From: Fimenecus sp045613065
GTDB lineage: Bacteria > Bacillota > Clostridia > Oscillospirales > Acutalibacteraceae
Assembly (NCBI GenBank): GCA_045613065.1
Contig: JAZLAH010000003.1
Location: forward strand, 1-25,829
Length of the DNA: 25,829 bases
Direction of reading: 5' to 3'
Below are positions 7,791 through 16,792 of the stretch, piece after piece. Under the pieces are notes generated by a model, which saw only the letters and a list, made by a program, of their open reading frames with translations, had not been told where the DNA came from and ran no database searches. A program made the translations under genes and the position numbers. Each line of letters begins with the position of its first letter. Positions within the stretch are counted from its first letter, which is position 1.

Positions 7791-9197
7791 GTGAGTAAAA
7801 AGCCTAATATTTTATTTATTGTAACTGATGACCAGAGATTCGACACGATTAACGCACTTGGTAACAAAGAAATTATTACACCAAATCTTGATAAACTTGC
7901 AAGTCGTGGCATATCATTTGTTCGTGCTCATATTGCAGGTGGCACTTGTGGTGCAGTTTGTATGCCAAGTCGTGCTATGATTTTATCAGGAAGAAATCCT
8001 TTTCACCTTGAAGAATTAGGTGGCAATATTCCACCACAACATAAAACACTTGCTGAAACTTTTAAGGATAACGGATACGAAACTATCGGTCTTGGCAAGT
8101 GGCACAACGGTTGTCTTGCATATGCCCGTAGCTTCACTCAAGGTGCAAAAATTTTCTTTGGTGGAATGTGGGACCATTGGAATGTGCCAACCTGTCGCTA
8201 TGACACTACAGGAAAATATGACAATGTAATCAATTTTGTAGTTGATTTTTATAATGACAACCATCCACAACAGCAACATTGTGACGAGTTTGACCCTGGC
8301 AAGCATTCAAGCACATTACTTACTGACTCGGCTATTGAATTGCTTAAAGAAAATGCAAACAAAGAAAAACCATTCTTTATGTATTTAGCCTATTTAGCAC
8401 CACATGACCCTCGTACAATGCCTGACGAATTCCGTCAGATGTATAACCCTGACGAAATCACTTTACCACCGAATTTTCAGGAAATAATTGATACAAATTA
8501 TCCACTTATGGTTCATCGTGACGAGCATTTAGCGTCATATCCACGAGAAGAAAAAGAAATCAAACGACATATTGCAGAATATTTTGCCATGATAACTCAT
8601 CTTGACTACGAAATCGGCAGACTTTTTGATGCTTTACACGAATCAGGTGAAGAAGATAATACGATTATCGTGTTCACAGGTGATAATGGTCTGGCTTTAG
8701 GTCAACACGGGTGGCTTGGTAAAGAGGATATTTATGAACACGGTGTCCGTATTCCACTTGTTATGGCAGGACCAGGAATTGCTCAAAATGCTCGAAACGA
8801 CGCATATGTTTATCTTTATGATATTTTCCCGACTCTTTGCCATAAGGTTGGAATTGAAGTTCCAAATTCTGTTGATGGTAAAAGCTTTGCACATCTTCTT
8901 GATGGTGAACATGGTGAAAAGTTTCGTGATGAGTTATATCTGATTTTTGATAAGTTTGTTCGTGGTGTTAAGGATGAAAACTACAAGCTTATTGAATATC
9001 GTAATGGTGACATGGAGGAAGATAAATGGACTTTCCTTTATGACATAAAAAATGACCCTTGGGAAACTGAAAATCTTGCGAATGACGAAAAATATAAAGA
9101 TAAAGTCAATGAGATGCGAGAAAAAATTATAAAACATCGTGATGAGTGGGAAGAACGAACTCACCCGTGGGGTGTTGATTTCTGGAACAGATTTTAA
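7791..9197 (+). CDS. Type I (S1 family) sulfatase, cytoplasmic
   Basis: This 468-residue protein hydrolyses sulfate esters, probably on sugar residues of the imported glycan. The N-terminus NILFIVTDDQRFDT carries the calcium-binding Asp pair (D13, D14). The signature GAVCMPSRAMILSGR has Cys57 in the C-x-P-S-R context. This Cys must be oxidised to formylglycine by a maturase (anSME or FGE), and no maturase gene is in the window. Further landmarks are GLGKWHNG and VFTGDNGLALGQHGWLGK, which supply the remaining metal and sulfate ligands. No signal peptide is seen, so it acts inside the cell after uptake. The start is GTG, set by AGGTGG 7 bases upstream. It is the first gene of a rightward operon; its TAA overlaps the ribosome site of the next gene. 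The exact sulfated sugar is not deducible here. Confidence 0.9.
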   Translation: MSKKPNILFIVTDDQRFDTINALGNKEIITPNLDKLASRGISFVRAHIAGGTCGAVCMPSRAMILSGRNPFHLEELGGNIPPQHKTLAETFKDNGYETIGLGKWHNGCLAYARSFTQGAKIFFGGMWDHWNVPTCRYDTTGKYDNVINFVVDFYNDNHPQQQHCDEFDPGKHSSTLLTDSAIELLKENANKEKPFFMYLAYLAPHDPRTMPDEFRQMYNPDEITLPPNFQEIIDTNYPLMVHRDEHLASYPREEKEIKRHIAEYFAMITHLDYEIGRLFDALHESGEEDNTIIVFTGDNGLALGQHGWLGKEDIYEHGVRIPLVMAGPGIAQNARNDAYVYLYDIFPTLCHKVGIEVPNSVDGKSFAHLLDGEHGEKFRDELYLIFDKFVRGVKDENYKLIEYRNGDMEEDKWTFLYDIKNDPWETENLANDEKYKDKVNEMREKIIKHRDEWEERTHPWGVDFWNRF

Positions 9198-9207
9198 GGG
9201 GTACGAT

Positions 9208-11211
9208 ATGAAAAAAGTTATTGTTGTATCAAAAACTCATCTTGATTTGGGTTTTACAGATTATGCCGAAAATATTAAGCAAAAATACATAGATACTTTT
9301 ATTCCTGATGCCATTGACCTTGCAGAAAAGGTTAATACAAATGACAAAAAGTATTTTGTATGGACTACAGGCTCTTGGATTTTGAAGGAAGCATTAAAAA
9401 ATCCTAAACAAAAAGAAAAACTGACAAAAGCGATTAAGGATGGTAACATTGTACCTCATGCCATGCCATTTACGACTCATACAGAGTTGCTTGATGAGGA
9501 TTCTCTCGACTTTGGTTTGTCCCTTGTGGAAGACCTTGATAAAATCCGTGGCAGAAAAACCATTTCAGCAAAAATGACGGATGTGCCGGGACATACAAAA
9601 GGACTTGTTTCCCTTTTATCAAAGCACGGTATAAAGCTTTTGCATATTGGTGTTAATGGTGCTTCTGCACTTGTGGATGTTCCACCTTGTTTTTTATGGA
9701 AAAATGGTGATGATGAAGTTGTGATAATTTATTCGGGAGATTACGGTGGAGCATTCAAAAGTGATTTGGTGGATGAAATTCTCTATTTTGACCATACTCT
9801 CGATAATCACGGTGCACCATCACCGAAAAAAGTCCTTGATAAATTCAATAAAATTCAAGGTGAATATCCCGATTATGAGATTACAGCAGGAACTATTGAC
9901 GACTTTGCTAAGGTAATTTGGGAAGTGCGTGAAAAACTACCTGTATTTACAGGCGAAATGGGTGACACTTGGATTCACGGTAGTGCTACAGACTCATATA
10001 AATCAGCATCACTTCGTACACTTATAGGTCTTAAAAACAAGTGGCTTGAAGATGGTAGCATTACAAGGAATTCTGATGAATACAGGAACTTGGTTGATGC
10101 AATTCTTTGTACTGCAGAGCACACTTGTGGAATGGACACAAAGACATATTTTTCTGATTACGGTCATTATCTTAAAAAGGATTTTCAAAAAGCAAGAAAA
10201 ACTGATAAAGTTAAGTTCAATCATCTTTTTTGCGATTTGCCACAGAGTATTTTCCCCCTTGTGAGCCTTTTTGACGGACGAAGAAAGCGTGGATATTACT
10301 CGGTTATTGAAAAGAGTTGGGCAGAACAAAGAAAATATATAGACCTTGCTCTTGATGCTTTAAGTGATGAACATAAACAAATTGCAAAGGATGAACTTTC
10401 TAAGCTTATTCCAACTAAACCTGTTGAAATTACAACAAATGAAATCAACAAAATCCAAGTAGGTAAGTGGACACTTGAAATCAACAAAAATGGTGGTATT
10501 GGCTTACTTGAATGTGGTGAAGATGAAATTATTAGAAATAATAACGAGCCACTTATTACATATCGTTCATTCTGTAATGAGGACTACAAATATTGGCTTT
10601 CACATTATTCAAGAGATTTGGATAAAACTGCAGTTTGGGCACTTGGAGATTTTGCGAGACCCGGTATGAATCGTGTTGAGGGCAAATATCCGTCAGGCAG
10701 ATTTCCATATACCATTGAGAAGACATCGGCAACAGATTCGCAGATTATTGTAAATCTTACTTGTGATAAAAAACTTTGTGAAGACCTTGGTGCACCAAGA
10801 CTTATTCAGATTATTTACACTCTTTCTGAAAATGGATTGAATGTGGATGTTTCTTGGTATCAAAAGGATGCTAATCGTCTTACGGAAGCTATTTATTTGC
10901 ATCTTTTTCCATCTGATGACATTAAACTTAAAAAGTTAGGTTGTCTTGTAAATCCAGAAGAAGTTGCATCTATGGGCAGCAGAAATCTTCACGCAGTACA
11001 GAGTGTTGAAATGAATGGTTACGAAATAATCAACCATCATTCACCGCTTGTGTCAGTTGGTAAGGGCAAAATTCTTGAATTTGACAATAAATTTGAAGAT
11101 ATAAAAAAAGATGGATTGAGTTTTGTGCTTTATAACAATGTATGGGGAACAAATTTCCCATTGTGGTATGAAGATAACGCAAGATTCACATTTGAAATCA
11201 AGAAAAAGTAA
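9208..11211 (+). CDS. DUF5054 / GH38-like putative glycosidase
   Basis: This 667-residue cytoplasmic protein opens with KVIVVSKTHLDLGFTDYAE, the H-x-D metal-binding strand of the GH38 alpha-mannosidase N-terminal fold. KMTDVPGHTKGLVSLL then carries the Asp expected at the nucleophile position. Length and pattern fit the DUF5054 family of uncharacterised GH38-like proteins found beside sulfatases and fucosidases. The C-terminal half (about 430-667) looks like the beta-sandwich of these enzymes. It is probably a retaining exo-glycosidase, but neither linkage nor sugar can be read from sequence. ATG 9208 is chosen because AAGGGG (9196-9201) lies 6 bases before it; an in-frame ATG at 9139 would overlap the sulfatase and has no ribosome site. 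It is the second gene of the operon. Confidence 0.75.
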   Translation: MKKVIVVSKTHLDLGFTDYAENIKQKYIDTFIPDAIDLAEKVNTNDKKYFVWTTGSWILKEALKNPKQKEKLTKAIKDGNIVPHAMPFTTHTELLDEDSLDFGLSLVEDLDKIRGRKTISAKMTDVPGHTKGLVSLLSKHGIKLLHIGVNGASALVDVPPCFLWKNGDDEVVIIYSGDYGGAFKSDLVDEILYFDHTLDNHGAPSPKKVLDKFNKIQGEYPDYEITAGTIDDFAKVIWEVREKLPVFTGEMGDTWIHGSATDSYKSASLRTLIGLKNKWLEDGSITRNSDEYRNLVDAILCTAEHTCGMDTKTYFSDYGHYLKKDFQKARKTDKVKFNHLFCDLPQSIFPLVSLFDGRRKRGYYSVIEKSWAEQRKYIDLALDALSDEHKQIAKDELSKLIPTKPVEITTNEINKIQVGKWTLEINKNGGIGLLECGEDEIIRNNNEPLITYRSFCNEDYKYWLSHYSRDLDKTAVWALGDFARPGMNRVEGKYPSGRFPYTIEKTSATDSQIIVNLTCDKKLCEDLGAPRLIQIIYTLSENGLNVDVSWYQKDANRLTEAIYLHLFPSDDIKLKKLGCLVNPEEVASMGSRNLHAVQSVEMNGYEIINHHSPLVSVGKGKILEFDNKFEDIKKDGLSFVLYNNVWGTNFPLWYEDNARFTFEIKKK

Positions 11212-11282
11212 TAAATGTTTGTTTTATTTCAATAATGGCAGTATTTTATAATTTTTGATTGAAAAAGAAAGGACTGTTTGGT

Positions 11283-12686
11283 TTGGTAAAAAACAAATTA
11301 AGTAAAAAGAATTGGTTTATAATTACCTTATTCTGTTTTATGGGTGGTATAGCGTGGAATACAGAGAATATGTATTTTAACACTTTTATCACTAATGAAA
11401 TCTATGCCGATGTATCACAGTCGGCAATTTTAGGCTCAATAGAAGCGACAACGGCAGTAGCTCGAATGGTAGCACTTTCTGCTATTGCAGCAGTTGTAAC
11501 TACATTTATAATGGGTGCACTCAGTGATAAACTGAAAAATCGAAAGATGTTTATTTCTGTTGGCTACATATTATGGGGTATTGTTACTGCTATGTTTGGC
11601 TTTATCACAAAAGAAAATGTGGCAACCCTTTTTAATCTTACAGATGAAGCAAGAATTCTTGGCACTACTGTTTGGTTTGTTATTCTGATGGACATTGTTA
11701 TGACTTTTATGGGTTCAACAAGTAACGACGCTGCTTTTCAGGCTTGGGTAACAGATGTAACCGTACCAAAGCAAAGACCTGCAGTTGAAACTGTGTTATC
11801 CGTTGTTGGTACTGTGTCTTCCTTTGCAGTAACAGGTGTAGGTAGTTTTGCTCAGGCAGGTACAATTACATATAAGCTTTTCTTTGGCATATTGGGTCTT
11901 GTAGTGACTTTGTGTGGTGTTGCTGGTCTGTTTTTAATCAAAGACCCTCCACGCACTGCACAGATTGAGAGCTCTTCAAATTATTGGACAGACCTTTTTT
12001 ATGGCTTCAGACCATCAGTTATAAAAGAAAACTCAAGATTTTATTTGTCTCTTGTATCGTTTTGCTTTGCTATAATTGCATTTCAGGTTTTCTATCCATA
12101 TCTCCTTACCTATATTCAATATGTTGTTATCCCTGATAATGGTGGTGTAAGTAATATTCTTAAACTTCCTGTCATAATAACTGCTGTAGTTGTTGTGATT
12201 ATTCTGCTTGTTTGTATTGTAACTCTTTTAAAGCTTTCAACCAAGAAAAGAGGCTTCTGCCTTGTAACAGGTGTTGTTGTATTGACCTTAGGCTTTTTCC
12301 TGCTTTCAACAAGCACAAGTATTTATGTTATTCTTGTAAGCATCTTACCCGTTGTTATCGGTAATGCTCTTGTGAATATCTTGTTCGGTGCAACTATTAA
12401 GGACTTTATTCCTGAAGGCAAGGCAGGACTTTTTCAGGGTATAAGAATGATATTCTCTGTTATGCTTCCTATGGTTATAGGTCCTGTTATCGGTGACAAG
12501 GCGTGTCAGAGTGCTGCACAGACGATTATAAATGAAGTTGGTGCAGAGGTAATCGTGCCTGCTAAGAATATGTTCTTATGGGCAGGTATAGTTTGTATTT
12601 TTGCATTGATTCCTCTTTATTTCCTTATCAAAAAGGGTGTCGATACAGTGGAAAATGAAACCGAAGAAACTGAAAGTATTGCTTGA
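11283..12686 (+). CDS. MFS transporter, probable oligosaccharide/glycoside importer
   Basis: This protein of 467 residues has about 12 hydrophobic membrane segments and a central cytoplasmic loop. GALSDKLKNRKMFISVG after the second or third segment is the MFS motif A that faces the cytoplasm. The N-terminal NW..I.LF...GGIAW..ENMYFN pattern is typical of clostridial sugar MFS carriers encoded with intracellular glycosidases. I place the start at TTG 11283, 9 bases after AAAGGA (11268-11273). An in-frame TTG at 11259 has no ribosome site and would include that motif in its coding sequence. It is the third gene of the operon, 71 bp after the DUF5054 gene. It probably imports the sulfated or fucosylated fragment that the cytoplasmic sulfatase and hydrolases then dismantle. 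The substrate is inferred from context only. Confidence 0.82.
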   Translation: MVKNKLSKKNWFIITLFCFMGGIAWNTENMYFNTFITNEIYADVSQSAILGSIEATTAVARMVALSAIAAVVTTFIMGALSDKLKNRKMFISVGYILWGIVTAMFGFITKENVATLFNLTDEARILGTTVWFVILMDIVMTFMGSTSNDAAFQAWVTDVTVPKQRPAVETVLSVVGTVSSFAVTGVGSFAQAGTITYKLFFGILGLVVTLCGVAGLFLIKDPPRTAQIESSSNYWTDLFYGFRPSVIKENSRFYLSLVSFCFAIIAFQVFYPYLLTYIQYVVIPDNGGVSNILKLPVIITAVVVVIILLVCIVTLLKLSTKKRGFCLVTGVVVLTLGFFLLSTSTSIYVILVSILPVVIGNALVNILFGATIKDFIPEGKAGLFQGIRMIFSVMLPMVIGPVIGDKACQSAAQTIINEVGAEVIVPAKNMFLWAGIVCIFALIPLYFLIKKGVDTVENETEETESIA

Positions 12687-12695
12687 GGTGAAAAT

Positions 12696-14507
12696 ATGAA
12701 CAAATGGAACTTTTATACCTCAAAAGAAATAAAGCCTGAAGGTTGGCTTCGCCGTCAGCTGAAAATTCAGGCTGAAGGACTCAGCGGTAACCTTCACAAG
12801 ATTTGGCCTGATATCCGTGACAGTGCGTGGATTGGTGGCAAATGTGAGGGCTGGGAACGAGTGCCTTATTGGCTCGACGGTTTTATTCCTCTTGCATATC
12901 TTCTTGAAAATAAAGATATGATTGCTACTGTTAAGAAATATATTGATGCTATTGTTTCTGCGCAAGGTGAAGATGGTTGGATATGTCCTTGTAAAGATGG
13001 AAAACGAGAAAAATATGACACTTGGGCAATTCAGCTTATCTGCAAAACTCTCAGGGTTTATTATGATTGTTCAGGTGACGAAAGAATACCTGATCTTATT
13101 TATAAAGTACTTAAAAATTATTACGATTTGCTCAAAAGTGATAAAATAAAGCTGTTTGGTTGGGGCAAATACAGATGGTTTGAGACTTTTATTTCGCTTA
13201 ATTTTTTATACGAAAAATATAGGGAAGAATGGATTGTTGACCTTGCGAAAATCATTAAAAAGCAAGGATTTGACTATAACTCAACAATAGAAAATTGGAA
13301 AAAGCCCAGCCATAAGTGGCAAATGAATACCCATATTGTAAATGTGGCTATGATGCTTAAAAGTGAAGCTGTTTCGCACGAATTGTTAGGTGAAGAATAT
13401 ACGGACAATGCAGAAAAGCTTCGTAAAATTCTTGATAAATACAATGGTACTGCATTTGAAGGCTTTACAGGTGATGAGGTGCTTTCAGGACTTGATCCAA
13501 CAAAAGGTACTGAACTTTGTGCAGTTGTTGAGCAGATGTATTCTTATGAAGAAATTTTTGCCCATACTGGCGATAATAAATGGGCAGAGCGTCTTGAAAT
13601 TCTCGGCTTCAATGCTCTTCCTGCTACACTCAGCGAGGATATGTGGACTCATCAGTATGTTCAGCAGGTAAATCAGATTGCTTGTCAGAAAACGATGATT
13701 ATGGCACCTTGGAGTACGAATGGTCCTTATGCTCATACCTTTGGTCTTGAGCCGAATTACGGTTGTTGTACTGCGAATTTCAGTCAAGGTTGGCCTAAAT
13801 TTGCATTGTCACCATTTATGCATAATGAAAATACAATAATAAATTCCGTTATGTTACCTTCTGCTTTGAATGATAATAGTGTTAAAATCAGACTTGAAAC
13901 CAATTATCCGTTTGAAAATAAAATGCACTATTATATAGATGCAGAAAAAGATTTTGACTTTGTAATCCGTATTCCGTCTTTTGCGAAAAATCTTAAGGTT
14001 AATGGTGAGTATATAGAAACAAAAGACCTTGAATTTTCAATCAATCAAGGCAAAACAGAAATCGAATTAGAATTCACCACAACGCCATTTTTGAAAGAAC
14101 GACCAAATGACCTTTATGCTTTGCAGATGGGTTCATTGCTTTTCTCTGTTCCGATAAAATATGAAAAGCAAATGAAAGAATATACCAAAAAAGGTGTTGA
14201 GCGTAAATTCCCATATTGTGACTATCAGTTCATACCACAAACGTCTTGGAACTATAGCTTTGCAGACACAAATTTCGAAGCAAATTACAATACAGTAGGG
14301 GATATTCCGTTTTCACAAGATAATCCACCTGTAACCATTAAAGCAAATATGCAACAAATCAATTGGGGCCTCAAATTCCCATACAGAAGTATTGCAAGAA
14401 AAACACCAAAATCAAGAAAACCGATTTCTGATATTCAGGAAATTTCTCTTTGCCCATATGGTTGTGCAAGACTTCGTATGACAGAAATGCCGATGCTCTG
14501 CAAATAA
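12696..14507 (+). CDS. GH127-type (DUF1680) glycoside hydrolase
   Basis: This protein of 603 residues belongs to the DUF1680 superfamily, an (alpha/alpha)6 barrel with a C-terminal beta-sandwich. It includes the GH127 beta-L-arabinofuranosidases and a GH127 enzyme acting on aceric acid in rhamnogalacturonan II. TELCAVVEQMYSYEEIF contains the Glu (E273) expected at the acid/base position. NYGCCTANFSQGWPKF gives the adjacent Cys pair (C357, C358) whose thiolate, held by zinc, is the unusual nucleophile of this family. No signal peptide is visible, so it is cytoplasmic. The ribosome site GAGGTG overlaps the MFS stop codon, so translation is probably coupled. It is the last gene of the operon; repeat copy 4 begins about 80 bp later. 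The substrate is uncertain because the superfamily is broad. Confidence 0.8.
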   Translation: MNKWNFYTSKEIKPEGWLRRQLKIQAEGLSGNLHKIWPDIRDSAWIGGKCEGWERVPYWLDGFIPLAYLLENKDMIATVKKYIDAIVSAQGEDGWICPCKDGKREKYDTWAIQLICKTLRVYYDCSGDERIPDLIYKVLKNYYDLLKSDKIKLFGWGKYRWFETFISLNFLYEKYREEWIVDLAKIIKKQGFDYNSTIENWKKPSHKWQMNTHIVNVAMMLKSEAVSHELLGEEYTDNAEKLRKILDKYNGTAFEGFTGDEVLSGLDPTKGTELCAVVEQMYSYEEIFAHTGDNKWAERLEILGFNALPATLSEDMWTHQYVQQVNQIACQKTMIMAPWSTNGPYAHTFGLEPNYGCCTANFSQGWPKFALSPFMHNENTIINSVMLPSALNDNSVKIRLETNYPFENKMHYYIDAEKDFDFVIRIPSFAKNLKVNGEYIETKDLEFSINQGKTEIELEFTTTPFLKERPNDLYALQMGSLLFSVPIKYEKQMKEYTKKGVERKFPYCDYQFIPQTSWNYSFADTNFEANYNTVGDIPFSQDNPPVTIKANMQQINWGLKFPYRSIARKTPKSRKPISDIQEISLCPYGCARLRMTEMPMLCK

Positions 14508-14588
14508 TTTTCAGTAATTCTCCAAAACGGTAGTTGCGAATGGAGTATATATTACTTCACTTTGATTTGAGAAAATATAACAGACAAC

Positions 14589-14772
14589 AAAAAGGCGTTG
14601 CAAAAGGGATAACAAAATCCCAACTGCAACGCTTAATTCTTTTAAATGGCTTAAATACTATATAAAACAACGATACCACTATTGACCTAAATTGTATCAA
14701 TAGTGGTATCTGATTTGGCATTAACTACGCTATTTGATACAATTCGTCATTTTTGAGATAGCGTTGCATTTT
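14589..14772 (+). repeat. Intergenic structured repeat, copy 4
   Basis: This full-length copy lies in the 345-bp gap between the GH127-type gene and the response regulator. Hairpin A is AGGCGTTGCA/TGCAACGCTT with a G-T wobble that preserves the stem. Hairpin B is the longest of the five, 14 bp (GATACCACTATTGA/TCAATAGTGGTATC). AATTGTATCAA, TTGATACAATT and terminal AGCGTTGCA followed by TTTT are all present. In the last domain ACGCTAT pairs with ATAGCGT (7 bp). In 14508-14588 I see nothing further. Confidence 0.9.
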
Positions 14773-14796
14773 ATAAACAAAAAAATTTAACTTTTG

Positions 14797-14828
14797 TTCA
14801 ATCAAAATTCAATAATATATGCTATAAT
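14797..14828 (+). promoter_or_regulatory. Direct-repeat operator and extended -10 promoter of the two-component genes
   Basis: TTCAAT occurs at 14797-14802 and again at 14808-14813, an exact 11-bp period. This is the geometry of tandem OmpR/PhoB-type regulator sites on one face of the helix. Nine bases later is a perfect TATAAT (14823-14828) preceded by TGC (extended -10), with no -35 consensus. This suits an activated promoter where the regulator replaces -35 contacts. The same repeat is found at 16793-16809 before the polyphosphate polymerase gene. Autoregulation is inferred. Confidence 0.6.
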
Positions 14829-14852
14829 ATACTTATATATGGAGGTGTACAT

Positions 14853-15536
14853 ATGAGAATTTTGCTTGTAGAGGACGAAAAACGAATGGCACAGGCTTTG
14901 TGTGAAATTCTTCGTCTTGAAAAATATGATGTGGACCATTATGTGAATGGTGTGGAAGGTCTTACAGCTATTGAAAGTAATATTTATGACATGGTTATTC
15001 TCGATGTTATGCTTCCTGGCCTAAATGGCTATGAAATTGTAAAAAATGCCAGATTCAAAGGCATATCAACACCAATTCTTATGCTTACTGCAAAGGCTGA
15101 GCTTGATGATAAGGTGATGGGACTTGATAGTGGTGCGGATGATTATCTTACAAAACCATTTATGACAAAAGAACTTTTGGCACGTATTCGTGCTTTGACC
15201 AGACGAATTCAGAACATTACTGATGGAGTGTTAACATGTGGTGATATTTCTCTTGATACAAATACGATGACATTATCCTGCATCGCGAACGGACAGAGTG
15301 TAAGACTTAGTGAAAAAGAATATAAAATACTTGAGTATCTTATTATAAATTCATCACAGATTCTTACTCGTGAACAACTTGCTATGAAAATATGGGGTTT
15401 CGACAATGAGGCGGAGTACAATAACGTAGAAGTGTATATTTCATTCACACGAAGAAAACTCACATTTGTTGAGTCCAAAACGGAAATTAAAGCTGTTCGT
15501 GGAGTAGGATATGAATTGAGGTGCAATGATGTTTAA
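14853..15536 (+). CDS. OmpR/PhoB-family response regulator
   Basis: This 227-residue protein has an N-terminal receiver domain (1-120) with acidic pocket E7/D8, phosphoacceptor D51 in VILDVMLPGLNG, the conserved Thr in LMLTAK and Lys in LTKPF. A winged-helix DNA-binding domain (about 130-225) contains the recognition region LTREQLAMKIWG...EYNNVEVYISFTRRKL. It binds DNA as a dimer on tandem direct repeats. The ribosome site GGAGGTG is 5 bases before ATG. Its 3' end overlaps the histidine kinase gene by 8 bp, so the two are translated together. Likely targets are its own promoter (14797-14813) and the polyphosphate/CotH operon (16793-16809), from the shared repeat. Confidence 0.93.
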   Translation: MRILLVEDEKRMAQALCEILRLEKYDVDHYVNGVEGLTAIESNIYDMVILDVMLPGLNGYEIVKNARFKGISTPILMLTAKAELDDKVMGLDSGADDYLTKPFMTKELLARIRALTRRIQNITDGVLTCGDISLDTNTMTLSCIANGQSVRLSEKEYKILEYLIINSSQILTREQLAMKIWGFDNEAEYNNVEVYISFTRRKLTFVESKTEIKAVRGVGYELRCNDV

Positions 15537-16770
15537 ACAGTCAAGACGAAAAATTGTTGTTGCCATTATGTCTGTCCTTGTTGTTCTTTGGGTTGGTACT
15601 CTTGGTGTCATATATGCATCAAGCTATTATGAAATGTCAAGGCGTAATGAGAATTTGTTAAAAGCACACGCTGAAATGTACACGATTTCTCAATCAATAA
15701 TTGATATTCCGCAAAGACCACCTATGCCAAACGGTGGTAATTTTGGGCCTCAGTTTAATGAATCACCAATGTTTCAGTTATCTACATTTTACACCGTTGC
15801 ACTTTCATATAATGATGAAACACTTGAAATAAGAAACAGCCAGACAAAACTTCATTCTGATAGTGAATTGGAAGAATTGGCACGGAAAATAGCAAAATCA
15901 AATCATGAAAAAGGCAAGGAAAACAATCTTTGGTATTACCAATGCGACAAAAACGGATATGTTCTTGTAACATTTATGGATAATACTGTGATGAACGAAA
16001 ATGCTATGACATTATTCAGATATACACTTATCTTTGGTGGATTAGCCCTAATTGTATTTTTCTTTTTGTCTCGATTCCTTGCAAGAAAAATTGTTGAACC
16101 ACTTGAAGAAAGCTATAAAAAACAAAAGCAGTTTATTTCTGATGCAGGTCATGAGTTAAAAACACCTGTATCAGTAGTAAATGCTAACGCAGAAATGCTA
16201 TCCCGTGAAATCGGTGAAAACCAGTGGCTCGAAAATATTCTTTATGAAAATGAGCGTATGGGTATGCTTGTCAGACAGCTTCTTGAACTTGCACGTACAG
16301 AGAGTGTAGAGGTTCAAATGGAAAGCATTGACTTCAGTCGTCTTGTATGTGGTGAAGAATTACCATTCGAAAGTGTTGCCTTTGAAAAAGGACTGCAGTT
16401 GTGCTGTAATATAGAAAATGGAGTTGTGATGAACGGAAATGCAATTCAGTTAAAGCAACTTGTTTCCATTCTTCTTGATAATTCCATTCGTCACTGTGAA
16501 AATGGTAATGTAGTCTATCTTAATATGAACAAAGAGTATGACTACATTAAACTTTCTGTCATAAATAAAGGTGAGGAAATTCCACAAGAACAACGTGAGC
16601 AGTTGTTCGAACGCTTTTATCGTGCAGACACTGTAAGAAACAGTGAAGATAATCACTATGGTCTTGGTCTTGCGATTGCAAAAGCTATTGTTACTGCTCA
16701 TAAAGGAAAAATTGATGTTCTCTGTTACAATGGGGTTGTCGAATTTCGTGTAATGTTTCCTAACCGATAA
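15529..16770 (+). CDS. Membrane sensor histidine kinase
   Basis: This 413-residue protein has a first membrane segment (about 9-31), an extracytoplasmic sensor of about 130 residues, a second membrane segment (about 165-183) and a short linker without a clear HAMP domain. The kinase core then shows FISDAGHELKTPVSVV (phospho-accepting His near residue 208), the N box LLDNSIRHC and the G boxes GEEIPQEQ and HYGLGLAIAKAI. It phosphorylates the response regulator encoded just upstream. ATG 15529 is 5 bases from GAGGTG; an adjacent ATG at 15526 would be only 2 bases away. The sensor domain holds RPPMPNGGNFGPQFN (about residues 62-76), which resembles the PPNGGSFDFSQ repeat of the CotH protein four genes on. 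A terminator-like hairpin follows. Confidence 0.92.
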   Translation: MFKQSRRKIVVAIMSVLVVLWVGTLGVIYASSYYEMSRRNENLLKAHAEMYTISQSIIDIPQRPPMPNGGNFGPQFNESPMFQLSTFYTVALSYNDETLEIRNSQTKLHSDSELEELARKIAKSNHEKGKENNLWYYQCDKNGYVLVTFMDNTVMNENAMTLFRYTLIFGGLALIVFFFLSRFLARKIVEPLEESYKKQKQFISDAGHELKTPVSVVNANAEMLSREIGENQWLENILYENERMGMLVRQLLELARTESVEVQMESIDFSRLVCGEELPFESVAFEKGLQLCCNIENGVVMNGNAIQLKQLVSILLDNSIRHCENGNVVYLNMNKEYDYIKLSVINKGEEIPQEQREQLFERFYRADTVRNSEDNHYGLGLAIAKAIVTAHKGKIDVLCYNGVVEFRVMFPNR

Positions 16771-16792
16771 CAGAAAATGAACTTTTTGTGTC

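Noticed and set aside
9139..9207. Longer N-terminus for the DUF5054 protein (start at 9139)
   Set aside because: It would overlap the sulfatase by 59 bp with no ribosome site. AAGGGG before 9208 and the family-typical MKKVIVVSKTHLD start favour the shorter form.
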